Of a stretch of 64,000 nt of DNA, positions 1 to 11,627 are shown one piece after another; the stretch's first letter is position 1; each line of letters begins with the position of its first letter. The notes below the pieces were generated by a model, which saw only the letters and a list, made by a program, of their open reading frames with translations, was not told where the DNA came from and did no database searches. This DNA is from Primulina eburnea (lineage: Eukaryota; Streptophyta; Magnoliopsida; Lamiales; Gesneriaceae), in contig NC_133101.1 of the NCBI RefSeq assembly GCF_022965805.1, positions 3,782,001 through 3,846,000 on the forward strand, written 5' to 3'. Both the position numbers and the translations under genes were made by a program.

Positions 1-779
1 TTGATATGTGAGACCGTCTCACGGTATTTTTTGTGTAGTAGAAATATGATGCGCTTACTTGTATTTTTTTTTGAACTAGATCAACTGTAGTTTACAGTTG
101 TTTAATCTTGAAACATCACAACTGTCACCATAAGAATAACTAAACTCAATCACTCAGTCTCTTACTCGATCCGTCTCAAATATATTAAGTATTAATTTTA
201 TAAAGATATATACTACTTAACTACTAGAAAAATTGGTTAAATAATGTGCAGATTAAGTAAGAAAGGGGACAACAAGACTGTCCAATTTTAATCCATTTTT
301 TTGTATGGCGATACTTACCTCCTACCTTATTTCTAAATAATTTTTTTAAAAAAAAAAAATTAGCTATTTTAGTTTGAGTTGATGGAATTACTGGTCTCAA
401 AACATAAACAAATCCAAAGAATTTTTTTCCCAAATTACTAATAAAATGATAGTAATTAAATATTATATATATATATAATAATATATATATATATATATAA
501 ACACTAGAATTCGAAAAATTATTCTGTTTGAATGTTTACTACATCTTCGGGATGAGATAATATATGGTCGTCTTATATGCATTTGCTACACTAATATAAT
601 AATATGTATTATAAAAAATTAACCAAACGATATTTAAAAAAATTAATTTTGATTTGTTGTTCAACAGGTAATCAACACTACTTAGCTTGCTTACACCAAA
701 CAAGAAAGGACAACTCATTGGTTGAAGAATTTGACAATGATAGAAATCGATTACATTAAAAAATTTAATGTGAATATGA

Positions 780-842
780 GTATGATTGATCTGTCTCACA
801 GATTATGATCCGTGATATAGTCTCACATGAGACCCACTCATA
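780..842 (+). mobile_element. Right-end fragment of GTCTCAC MITE
   Basis: The stretch matches the right third of the MITE family described at 19966-20148: GATCTGTCTCACAGAT, then a degenerate GTGAGAC-GTCTCAC palindrome and ATGAGACCCACTC. The left part is absent, so this is a truncated copy. Confidence 0.5.
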
Positions 843-935
843 ATAAATATATCTGGAAGATGATCGAACGTTCAACTATTCCAAATCAATCAAAATTAGT
901 CTCTCATGAGACCAATTCAACGATTATAAGTATGA

Positions 936-938
<3 letters not shown>

Positions 939-978
<40 letters not shown>
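939..978. repeat. (TTA)n microsatellite
   Basis: About 13 uninterrupted TTA/TAT trinucleotide units are visible in AT-rich intergenic DNA upstream of the P450 gene. Confidence 0.9.
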
Positions 979-979
<1 letters not shown>

Positions 980-1312
980 ATGTGAGTTAAACCTTCTATG
1001 TTAATTATGGTATGTTGGTGAAACTCTTTTCAAAATATCAAAATATCTCGTAACTTTTTTATATTTCGGTTTGGAAAAAATATTTCTCCATAAATATCCC
1101 TTAAATTTATATCAATTTCAGTATGATTTTGTAAATTAACTTAATTAAACTAAATTATTTAAAAATAATTATTTGCCACAAATATACATTTCATAATATT
1201 TAAAATATTATTTCACACGCAACACTACATGCAATTAACGATCCATATTTTAATTATGTCATATTGAAAAATCAATCTTCATCCCAGTAAAGTGTAAACC
1301 ACAGTGGAAAGA

Positions 1313-1495
1313 GGAGTGGATCTCATGTGAGACCATCTCACGGATCTTAATATATGAGACGGGTCAACCCTACTCATATTCACACTAAAAAATAATATTT
1401 TTAGCATAAAAAATAATATTTTTTCATGGATGACCCAAATAAGATATCTGTCTCACAAATACGACTCGTGAGACCGTCTCACATAAGTTTTTGTC
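1313..1495 (-). mobile_element. GTCTCAC MITE, complete copy
   Basis: This is a 183-bp copy in reverse orientation. It is flanked by a perfect 9-bp direct repeat GTGGAAAGA at 1304-1312 and 1496-1504. Both ends carry a GTGAGAC-GTCTCAC palindrome, and the AT-rich middle contains GCATAAAAAATAATATT. No coding capacity is seen. The 9-bp target duplication fits a Mutator-like (MULE) non-autonomous element. It lies about 150 bp upstream of the P450 TATA box, so it forms part of that promoter region. Confidence 0.85.
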
Positions 1496-1643
1496 GTGGA
1501 AAGAGACTTTTAGATTCATAGGTCTGTTTCATATGTTCATTCCTCCCATCTCCAGAGATCCGAGTTGACCCGGCCCGCTTTCGTAGTTGAGAGTACCAGT
1601 AGTGTAGGCTGCTGCACCCATGCTTCCACTATCTATTATCTAT

Positions 1644-1651
1644 TATATAAA
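1644..1651 (+). promoter_or_regulatory. TATA box of the P450 gene
   Basis: TATATAAA lies 83 bp upstream of the ATG at 1734. It is preceded by a locally GC-richer stretch (1540-1625), unlike the AT-rich surroundings. The spacing suits a plant core promoter with a 5' leader of about 50 nt. Confidence 0.6.
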
Positions 1652-1733
1652 GCCCTCATACTAAGTAGCTCCATTAAAATTGCACTTCAATCTTTTTATC
1701 CCAAACTCCCAAAAAATATTTGATAATTCAAGA

Positions 1734-4503
1734 ATGGAAAAGAAAATGATTACTATACTCCCAGCTTTAGAGGCTAAGCCTCTGTTCATCTTCTTCATGA
1801 TCCCTCTCCTTTTCCTGTTCCTGTTCTTATCGAGATTTCGACGTAAACCCTATCCTCCGGGACCTAAGGGATGGCCGGTGATCGGAAACATGGGATTAAC
1901 GGACCAGTTAACACATCGTGGGCTGGCCAAACTAGCCAAAAAATATGGCGGAATCCTCCACCTCCGCATGGGTATTCTCCACATGGTCGCTATATCGAGC
2001 CCGGACGCTGCCCGGCAAGTCCTCCAAGTACAAGATAACATATTCTCCAATCGGCCCGCTACTATCGCCATTAGTTACTTAACCTACGACAGGGCTGACA
2101 TGGCCTTCGCGCACTACGGGCCCTTCTGGCGCCAAATGCGCAAGCTGTGTGTGATAAAGCTGTTCAGCCGTAAGCGGGCCGAGTCGTGGGACTCGGTCCG
2201 GGATGAGGTGGATGACATGATCCGGACTGTGGCGGTCAACAGCGGCAGCGAGGTGAACGTTGGGGAGATGGTGTTTGGTCTCACCAAGAACATAATCTAC
2301 CGGGCTGCATTCGGGTCGAGCTCGCATGACGGCCAGGATGAGTTCATCAAGATTCTGCAGGAGTTCTCCAAGCTTTTCGGAGCTTTCAATCTTGCGGATT
2401 TTATTCCTTATCTGGGGTGGATTGATCCGCAGGGTTTGAACGGCAGGCTGACAAAGGCCCGGGATTCTCTTGATGGATTCATCGACTCCATTATCGATGA
2501 TCACCTGAATAAAAAGAACTGTTCCGGTGATGATGAAAAGGATATGGTGGATGAACTGTTAGCTTTTTACAGCGATGAAGATGTCAAATTAGTTGCAGAG
2601 TCTGAAGATTTGCAGGGTGGAATCAAACTTTCAAGGAATAATATCAAAGCAATCATTATGGTAATTTTCCTTCATTTAGGATATTTCTTCATTATTACTA
2701 CCTTGGTTTGGTGTTCAGGTCCAGAAAAATTTTGATCCCCTATATTTTTTGATAAATTTTAAACACCGTCAATTGAAAACGTTGGGAAAAAAACACCAAT
2801 CCCACTGTATTCTTTTCAGGGTTTTTTTATTATATCAATCGTCGCCATCAAAACTTAGTTTTTTGAATTAGTAAATTATTTGAAACAGTTGTTCGAGTTC
2901 CTTACGATACATTCTTATGTTTCGTTGCTATCGCGTGCTTTACGAATAAATCCTCTAAAGGTGGCAGAGGTGTTTGTTATTTAACACACACAAAGTTTAA
3001 AAAACTCTATTGATTTCATACCCTTGGTTTTCACGAATGTAAATTGTTACTTGTGTGAGACGGTCTCACATGAAACCCACTCAAATTCAATTTTGTATTT
3101 CGATTCAATGAAGGTGGGGGATTTTTTATTGAACTAGATAACTCATACAAGTTGGATTAAATCTTGGGTTCTCACCGTATTTTGTGGATAAGAAAAGTTT
3201 AGGGTTGTTTTATTTCTCAAAATTATTTAATTCCTCTTCATTTCTCACTTAGTGACAATGACTAGTTGAAAATGTTGAAATAGAAAGACAATTATCACTT
3301 GATATTAGTAGGATTACTTGCTTCATTTTAAAATAAAATAACGACTATTTTAATTGTGGTTGGTGTTAGAAACCAAAACAAGAAACCTTCTTGTCTCGTC
3401 TATCCAAGGGTGTCTCTTTCCTTACATTTCACTTTATTTTGGGGTACCAAAACCTAATATTTTAATGATGCACGTGTTGTTTTTATTCCAATAATGATAT
3501 TAACATAGGGTAAAATATGCTCCTATTTTTAACTCTCAAATTGAGTGGATTTTTATCATCTTGAAGCCTCGTCCTACGACTTTTTCTGTTGAATAATTAA
3601 CTTCTAATCGTAATTACAATGTTTCATGAATAACTGTGTTTTTTTTTAGCTGAGAAAAAAGTTTATTATTAACGAGTCTCGAACACGAAACTCCGTCTCA
3701 AATTTAAAACATTAATATAAGATGAATATAAACCATCGGCTGAATAGCTGTCGTTTACAAATAGCAGTATCACCCAATAGAAATCAATATTTATAGCAAC
3801 AACAAAATCAAATTTTATTTATGCAGTTTTAAAAATTATGTGAACTGCTGATTGATGAATGACGTGTGAATGATGTCAGGACGTCATGTTCGGTGGGACC
3901 GAGACAGTAGCATCCGCAATCGAGTGGGCCATGGCGGAGCTAATGAGAAGCCCAGACGACCTAAAAAAGGTCCAACAAGAACTCACCAATGTGGTGGGCG
4001 TGGCCCGCAAAGTGGAGGAGCCCGATTTCGAGAAGCTTAACCACCTCCGCTGCTGCCTCAAAGAGGTCCTCCGCCTACACCCGCCCATCCCCCTCCTCCT
4101 CCACGAGACCGCCGAGGACGCCGTCGTCTCCGGCTACCACATCCCGGCCAAGTCCCGAGTCATAATCAACGCGTGGGCCATCGGCCGCGACGAGGGCGCG
4201 TGGGAGGACGCGGACGAGTTCAGGCCCTCGCGCTTCCTCAGGGAGGGTGTCCCCGATTTCAAAGGGGCAAACTTCGAGTTCATCCCGTTCGGGTCAGGCC
4301 GGAGGTCGTGCCCTGGGATGCAGCTCGGCCTGTACGCGCTGGAGATGGCGGTGGTGCACCTCCTCCACTGCTTCACGTGGGAGCTGCCCGACGGGATGAA
4401 GCCGAGCGAGATGGACATGGACGATGTGTTCGGGCTCACTGCGCCTCGCGCGACTCGGCTCGTGGCGGTGCCGACGCCGCGGCTGCTCTGCCCTCTTTAC
4501 TGA
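1734..4503 (+). CDS. F5H: Ferulate 5-hydroxylase, cytochrome P450 CYP84A type
   Basis: Exons are 1734-2660 and 3880-4503, giving 516 residues, the usual length for the family. The single intron (GT-AG, phase 0) splits the protein just before the I-helix. Visible landmarks are an N-terminal membrane anchor (about 16-33), the proline-rich hinge PPGPKGWPVIGN (40-52), the oxygen-binding AGxET-type motif GGTET (314-318), the ExxR pair (E371, R374), FRPSRF (423-428), and the haem loop FGSGRRSCPG with Cys453 as iron ligand. The C-terminal half (VFGLTAPRATRL, LPDGMKPSEMDMDDVFGL) closely resembles CYP84A1 as I remember it. That enzyme hydroxylates coniferaldehyde/coniferyl alcohol at C5 on the ER and commits monolignols to syringyl lignin. 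The ATG at 1734 is the first ATG of the frame and follows the TATA box. Exon 2 is much richer in G/C third positions than exon 1. Assignment to CYP84A is confident; substrate choice is inferred. Confidence 0.93.
3050..3092 (+). mobile_element. Terminal fragment of GTCTCAC MITE in P450 intron
   Basis: ACTTGTGTGAGACGGTCTCAC followed by ATGAAACCCACTC joins the left terminus of the MITE family directly to its right tail. The middle is deleted. It lies inside the single intron of the P450 gene. Confidence 0.55.
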
Positions 4504-5989
4504 CCAAGGAATCCGTTGGGCACAGCCTGCCGGTGCTCCTGCCGGTGCCAGGGGATCCGCGCCGAGCAGATATGAAATGTTATTATTACGTTTTTTTTCT
4601 TTGGAAGCAAATTATTCCCACCAAAATGTTTTCAGCTATCTATAATTTCATGAATGTAAAGATGCATGCAAAATTTGAAAATTATTGTTTTTCTATGTTT
4701 TCTTTTGAAATTTGAGTGCTGAATTTATTTTTATATCACGCAAATTATGATGAATTTCTTTATTCATGATTATTGTTTAATTTTTTATATTATTGTATTG
4801 TGTTTTCTCCCAAAAATAATAGTACAAAAAAATATTTTGGGACATAAAATCGGTGTTTTCGATGGCAAAAAAAATAGTATGTACAACACTTAAATATCTA
4901 GACTTTATAATATACTAATGCATCCACGTACTTTATAATTTATTTAATTTATATTTAAATGATGAACAAAATATAATTATAAAAAAACCATGAAAAACTA
5001 CATTACAATTTTGAGATATGAATTAACAAACGAATAAAAAAAAAAGATCAAGCAAGAACTAAACTTGCAACTTGATGATTAAAAAATAATACTCTATCTA
5101 CTAATCTATATATGACTTGAATTCTAATTTTAATACTTTATTGATATATGTAATTATTATCAGATTAAACTTATTAATAATATAGTATAGATACACGTAA
5201 CAAATTAACTTATTTACATGTATGTGATGAAAATAGGGATGAATCATCAACCAATTTGGATAACGAGAGAATCAACTTACATTTTAGGACATAAAATAAT
5301 CTTGGATGGAAGTTGGAAAGAAAGGAATGATCAAAGTTAAAGGATTTGCTGGCTACAGTACTACCACAAAATATTAAGTGATTTAATACTTCCCACCAAG
5401 TATACCAATCATTTGTGGTAGGTAATTTGGTAGAAACAATGTCTCACGCAACACATGTCAAAAAAAAGGAGGGCTAAAGAAAAATTGCTGAATATTATCA
5501 GAAGAGCCATATATTGCGTATCAAAAGTTGAAATGCTATAATAATTAATTTGTTGTCTGACATTATCCCAAAAAATGCCTAACATTTTTATAAGAAAACG
5601 AAAAAAAAAATTGATAAAAACTTAAATAAAAATATTATGTTTCTGCATCATTATATTTTACACAAATAAACATCATTGTGTCGAAGTAGTATTTACCACT
5701 CTAGAACTAAGAATTGTTCTTTCATATTCAAGCATACAAAAATAAAATAAAAAGGCTCACATGCCATTCTATGCGTGATGGTGAAAGAACGCAAACTATT
5801 GCAGCCTATATAAATTGAAATCTTGGATCATTGAAACATGAATTACATCTATGTTTGATCAGGGTAAAATGTCTGTCTTTCTTTCAATCTTTTAGGCAAG
5901 ATTGAAGCAGGGGTAGTCAAGGATTTTATAAAAAAAATCAGAATAAAATCCTTTCTTCTTGAAAAGTTGAACTAAGTTGCAATGCAAGC
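4504..5989. other. Intergenic stretch between convergent genes
   Basis: This contains the 3' regions of the P450 gene (+) and of the FMP32-like gene (-). It is AT-rich with many A and T runs. A stretch near 4905-5040 resembles a stretch near 39690-39845, suggesting an old dispersed repeat. No further gene is seen. Confidence 0.5.
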
Positions 5990-8900
5990 TTACATCAGAA
6001 TGCGGATCACAGCTAGGCCAACCGCAGATACGGAGGCAAGCGTACCTATGCAGTACTTAATCACATCATATTTTGCTGCTTCTAATTGAGCCCGCAATGC
6101 ATGAATTTCCTGAGATGAAACAATATAACAGATTGTGATCAAATGGAAACTCTTGAGGTTAAACAAACGACTAGTTAACTGCTGAATTGCTTCACCAGTT
6201 ATATGTACTCACTCGATCAAGTTTGTTAGTGAGGTTAGTCGTTTCTTGATTTTGATTGTTCAGCTCATCCCGAATTCTCCTGCATAATAGAAAAGATTGA
6301 ACAAAGCATAAACAAATGGAAAAAAGACACCTGTATGTAGGTGGTATATTCTTCATCATGTGCCGGTAACTACTTCGTGCATAGCGTTAAGGATAACTCA
6401 CCCCCTCTCTAGATTCAGATCCAATCGCTGCCCAGCAGTAACTTTGTCGACTTCATACCTGAAACAAATCATTCTCAGAATAAACAATCACAAATATAAC
6501 AGAAAGGTGACGGACATTTTCCAACAGACCTTAGCTCGCTACGCATCTTCTCTATATCACTCTTTAGTTTTTCCGTCTCGTGTTGCAATAGAGAAAAATG
6601 GTGGTCCTGCATTCGGTGTCAGACGAACCAAGTATAAAATCCAAACATTATTACAAGAACGAGGCCCAAGTAGATAAACATAACATACATTAGAAATCAA
6701 ATACAGCAGAGGAAGAAAGAAACACCATCATTCCTTTGCAGTTTTCCAAACATACGTAATCATTTACTCTTTGTGGTACAAGCACAAGCAATATTCATGC
6801 TCAATAAAGAGAGAATTATATAACTACTATCATTTTTTTGCTGCTTCTAATTAAAGAGATCTGATTTCAACACTCCATAATCCCACTCCAGTCCATTTCC
6901 CCGTGTTCTCCAAGGATTGCCAAGTGTAAGAATTAAGGTAAATCAGTAGCCTAATTAAATGTCAGCTAATTTTCTTTCATACATTTCGCCTCACAAATTC
7001 TGATCATCTTTGTCTTTCTAAAACATTCAAAAACTAGTCAGTCATCTAAAAATATTTCTTAGTAATTATCAAAGTTAAACATCATAAAGTTTTCTGTTAT
7101 TGATCAAAATAAACCCAAAACATAACTTTCAACGTCAAGTGATATAATCATATCAAGTTCATTGCACATTCAGTTCCTATGATATAAGTGTATCCTTTAA
7201 AACTTGTGCCAGTAACTCTATAATGTTAGCATGAATCCTTCGTTTTATGAGTAAAACAGAAAGTACCGAGGCATCATATAGCCCAAGTAGGCCTTTTTTT
7301 TGGGCAATATTTAAGAAAACATATGAAAAGCTTTAATATATTGTTGTGCACGCGTAAGTTGTATTTTGTTATATTCCCACAATTTAACACAGAAAGAAAC
7401 ACGAGAACAGATCAAGAACACAAAACAGGTGTCCCCCTCTACGCATTTTATTTCCTCTCCTCACCTGGGCCTTTCCTATTTTTTCTAGTGTAAACCAGTT
7501 TGATGCCTGGGCTTTTCTTTAATGGGTCTCAATTCATTTGGATCCATAAAATATTTTTTGGGTCAAGAAAATTTCTTCAAAAATAAAGAAGGAAACAATA
7601 CTACGTTTTCCTTTTTCAAATAAGCACATCATTTAAGTAAAGCACACACGATGCTGTTAAAGGTGCCCGGTGCCCCTAACGTGCGAGGTTCAGCCAGGCC
7701 TGGAGACACCCCAGGCTCAATGATATTGAAGAGAGGTGCTGCTCAGGTCAGGCGTGAGAAGCTGCATAAATTTCCTGTTCATTATTTTCTTTTTTTTCAA
7801 TGTTCAGGATTTGAATAGTAAACTACTTCTCATAGCAGCCCTCCCTTGACCACGACCCTGCAACCAAAATCCATCATCCGGACACTTTGGCAATGGCGAT
7901 GGCTACTAGCGACTCCAATGAGTTTTAGGCTTTGAAGGATGATTATAGCTCTTTTTTCATTTATTTCATATTCATAGGTAAATTTCTAACTATTGTGTTC
8001 ACCGAAATTCATTCATTTATCATTTAACTTCACTTTTTTGCAAATTATTTGTGTTTTATTGACTTGAATTATGATTTTCGGGTAAATTCATAGCTATTAA
8101 TGTTAATTTAGTGGCATGGTTCTTTATTTGGGGTTTTCAAATCCTTGTTTATAACCAATTATTAGTTCATTGCTGAATTTAAATGTTAATGCACTATGTT
8201 TGAATATGATTCATAATCTTTCAATATAAAATTTATGTCCTTCCATAAGTCTCATATTTGGAAAGCATGTGCCTCGGGCTCCAAGGCCCTTGAATGCCTT
8301 GGTGGGCCCTGCATCCTTAAGGATTATAAGCCCACGCTAAAGAGACTTCAAAGCAAAAGGAGTGAAAATATTTGACCAAAATGCAACCAGTTTCTGCCAT
8401 TACTCATTCTTCACAAAACATCTGAAACTTTACTCCCAACCATTATGTCTAGAAGGCATGAAGAACAAGTAACTAGAACATGAAAGGTTGGTTATTGTTA
8501 TGCAATTATGAATGTAACTAAAGTCTAAGACCAAAGTAAGTCGGTCACCAGAAGTATCGTATAGCAGAAAGGATAATAAATATCCTAATCAATGCAAATT
8601 TTTTGGATTGGCTATCTGTTATGGGTTAATTTGATCCTGTTGTATCACTTTTTCTTACATTGAGAAAAGAAAGGCAGCTTTGGATCTTCCCAACTCCTAA
8701 CACGAAGTTGCTATTTATCTGCCAACCTGCTATAATATTTTTTAGTAAAATGGCTGAAAAACCAGAAAATTTGGGAAGTTGCCAACTTAACACAGTAATC
8801 AATAGAACCAGCTACTCTCTCTCTCCTTTGGTCCTTCGGACATCAAAAAGAAAATTCAAAGAAGTTCTAGGAGAATATATATAGTCTTGGTGAACAAAGC

Positions 8901-9778
8901 AAAGCAAGGACCACAAAAAACTGTGGTAGTGTTGGCTGATAAGATGATCGAACCCTGCCCATTTACATAATGCACAAAAAGAGGTCATTATGGAGTTCTT
9001 TTTTAGTGTAACAAGGAAAATATTCTGCCTTGAGGGCCTGAGGCAAGGAATTAGTATCTATAATCCAACTTTCTCCCTGCCAAATCTGTATATCTTGTAA
9101 CTAAGAGAATAGCAACTAAATTACTAAAAAATAACGAGAATTTCAATCAAACAAGTCAAACATAAACGAAGCCATACCTGAGAACTTTTAACTTCAGTCT
9201 TGAATTTGGACAAATTGGATTCCTGAGTCATCTCATTCTACAAAAAGAAATTATTGCACTCCTTACAAACACATACGCAGATAATAAATAGTTATTCATC
9301 CACAAAAGCAATAAAAGGAAACAGTGAAATTTAAGAGGAACACCAAAATAACAAAGTGTGGGCTCACTTGCTGCATTTGACCTTTGGAGACAAAGGAATG
9401 AGAAACATTCTCCAAGCTGTCGTTCAGGACTTCCGTCATAGCCGCGGTTATAGCCTCGGCTTGCTTGGACGGCAAGCCTTGCGCCTCCAATCTCCTCACC
9501 TGATCGAATCAAGCAACCAATCAATTAATTAGGTCAAATACATCCAAAATGGAACAAAAATCACACCTCACAGGCAACATATAGAAAAACGTAAAAAAAA
9601 AAGAAAAAAGTATGCAAATTACAAGAGCCAAAGTATCCACGAGGAAAAGACGTTTCCCATTGGATTTAAGAAGCTCGGACATCTGCCTTGATTCAAACCG
9701 GCGGCTCGAGCAGAACAACTGAATTCTGCTGGTTCCGGCCCCCAACTGCACGGCACGCCTACAAGCCGCCGCCGCCAT
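5990..9778 (-). CDS. FMP32/CCDC90 (DUF1640)-like mitochondrial coiled-coil protein
   Basis: Seven exons on the minus strand join without a frame break: 9623-9778, 9368-9499, 9178-9237, 6530-6606, 6402-6458, 6213-6279 and 5990-6109. The product is 222 residues. It begins with MAAAACRRAVQLGAGTSRI, an Arg/Ser/Ala-rich mitochondrial presequence. The DUF1640 core follows: LVDTLALVRRLEAQGLPSKQ, then AEAITAAMTEVLNDSLENVS. A long coiled coil comes next (HETEKLKSDIEKMRSELRYE and following), then the C-terminal membrane segment YCIGTLASVSAVGLAVIRIL before the stop. The family includes yeast Fmp32 and animal MCUR1/CCDC90; these are mitochondrial membrane proteins, and the role of the plant members is poorly defined. 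The ATG at 9778 was chosen because the codon before it is TTG. Intron 3 (6607-9177, 2.57 kb) is far longer than the others and contains repeat-like sequence. Confidence 0.92.
7655..8330. mobile_element. Possible degenerate DNA transposon in FMP32 intron 3
   Basis: GC-rich ends rich in GCC/GGC (AAAGGTGCCCGGTGCCCC on the left, CCAAGGCCCTTGAATGCCTT on the right) flank an AT-rich middle in an otherwise AT-rich intron. The ends are roughly inverted to one another. I could not define a target duplication, so the limits are approximate. Confidence 0.35.
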
Positions 9779-10218
9779 CAAATAAACAACAAAGCCAAAA
9801 TCTGAGGCAAAAACGAATCTATTTCCAAAATGGGTCCGCGCAATGAGGCCAAAAAATAAGGCTTAAACAGCTATGAATCGCAGCAAAGAGTTTATTACCG
9901 CTCAAATTTGCTGCACAAGCTAAGCTATGGAGAAAGAGGAGAAAACTTGAAGGAGAAGCAGGGGAGAAATGGAGGAGTTGCTGATTCCTAGGAGAACGTG
10001 GGGATCGATCGATTGATGATTCAAACGTTGGTTCCACTGTCGGATATTGGAGGCTTATTTATTTATTTATGCTTTCCATGGATAAAAAGAATTATTTAAT
10101 TTTTTTTATTAAAAAAAAAACTAAAGCGCCTTTTAGAAATGTCGATTGTTTGTTGTTGACATGGAATAGCGCTTTTAAGACAAAATTAGTAAGAGAAAAT
10201 AAAGTGGCAAAATAGCAA
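9779..10218. other. Upstream region of the FMP32-like gene
   Basis: This is the promoter and 5' leader of the minus-strand gene ending at 9778. There is no clear TATA box, and the T-rich tract near 10095-10120 could be promoter or spacer. The Pol III terminator of the adjacent tRNA (TTTT on the minus strand) is at about 10210. Confidence 0.4.
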
Positions 10219-10291
10219 CGCCCACCGTGGGGCTCGAACCCACGACCACAAGGTTAAGAGCCTTGCGCTCTACCAACTGAGCTAGACGGGC
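10219..10291 (-). tRNA. tRNA-Lys (CTT)
   Basis: The minus strand folds as a 73-nt cloverleaf starting GCCCGTCTAGCTCAGTTGGT, with box A (TAGCTCAGTTGG) and box B (GGTTCGAGCC) intact. The anticodon loop CTCTTAA gives CTT, lysine. The acceptor stem pairs fully if G-U pairs are allowed. No intron and no encoded CCA are present, as expected for a nuclear gene. A T-rich Pol III terminator lies just downstream. Confidence 0.96.
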
Positions 10292-11627
10292 TTGTTAGAA
10301 CAATTAATATTTTATTTGTATTTAACGTAATATATATGTTGAATCAAATTCGACGAAAAACTATTTAAACCTAACGACATAAACTAAAATTTACAGTCCA
10401 GTCATGTTGTCCTGTAATTGCAATATCATTATCTTTCTTTTAAGTTTGGAATGTGTGTATAATCTTTGACTTTATGAAATATAAAAATACGAATTCAACG
10501 GAAAATTCATGATCTTGTCAAACTAATATTTCCATTTTCCTCAATTTTCATCCTATTTAGAGTCCTGAAATATTTATATGTAATTTACAATAATAAAAAA
10601 AATAGAGATTAGTTTGTAGGGACTTAGTGAGAATAAAATTGAGCTTATAAATTTATAATAAGTCAAAAGAACATTGATCAATTCAGCATTATCATTATGA
10701 AAATATCTTATCAAGTTAAATATAGTAATTGTTCAACACTTAGAATTGAATATCGTGGACTAAAGATATGATTCTCACTCACATTCATTGTAACACTTTT
10801 CTCCACATATCAACTAAGATCCGTACAACAATCAATCATTTACGAGCTGATGTGCACTTATATTTCCGGACAAAAGTCGCGTCGCGTTGTCAGATGAATC
10901 ATATATCATGTTTTAAACATGTTTAATTGGATTCATATTTTCGGCCCAAGTCCCCTTGTCCAATAGACTAGCAATCCGATAACCACTAAAGAACCAATAT
11001 ATCTATAAATTCAATATAAAATACAATATGACTAATAAATTAAGTAATGCATATTATATGAATAATCAATATTTATGAAACTTTACTTCAAATTCTAAGT
11101 CATATGTCAAATTCTATTATTGAAAAAAAACACAAATAAAAAAACTCACCTTGATAGGTTACTTTTTCATCTCGATTTCAATTCCGAAACAAGACAATTC
11201 TCTATAAATATTGAGTAATTTTATAGTGATTAGGATCTATAATTAACATTCTAACAAAGAGTTTTTTTTAGAAGAGGAACTCTCCAGTCTTTTGAAGAAG
11301 CGTGCCCTAAAAAAAACAAAAACAAAAACAAAACCAAAACCTAAAAAGGACTGAAACTTATTTTTATTATTACAAGATTGAATAAGATTCACATCAATGC
11401 CAATACATTGAATGTAATACAAGTTGCTCAGGATTAGAGACCAAAAAATTCACAGCTTCAAGTTCTTCCACGAACAAAAAAACACATCCAATTTAACATC
11501 CGATTATTAATCATAAATATATATATGTATCCAATAAATTCAGTTGAATTGTAGTACACTACTCATACATGATTAACTCTAGACTGTTAACAATACAGTA
11601 CAAAATGTTGGGAGAACCAAACCATCA
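10292..11627. other. AT-rich intergenic region and 3' UTR
   Basis: Between the tRNA and the stop of the zinc-finger gene no coding sequence is evident. The last 250-300 bp probably form the 3' UTR of the minus-strand gene. An A/C-rich simple stretch (AAAACAAAAACAAAAAC) lies near 11310-11335. Confidence 0.5.

Larger units (their letters stand above)
1..1303. other. AT-rich 5' flank without a gene
   Basis: No convincing coding region is seen on either strand. The stretch holds TA and TTA microsatellites (about 463-500 and 939-978). It also holds scattered remnants of the GTGAGAC/GTCTCAC MITE family: a terminal palindrome at 7-25 and a right-hand fragment near 780-842. The rest is AT-rich sequence in which I recognise nothing. 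Confidence 0.6.

Noticed and set aside
4173..4715. 180-codon plus-strand frame in the P450 exon 2
   Set aside because: It is an alternative frame of the GC-rich exon, rich in Arg/Gly as expected from a shadow.
6360..6677. 105-codon plus-strand frame
   Set aside because: It overlaps exons 4 and 5 of the minus-strand FMP32-like gene and is their shadow.
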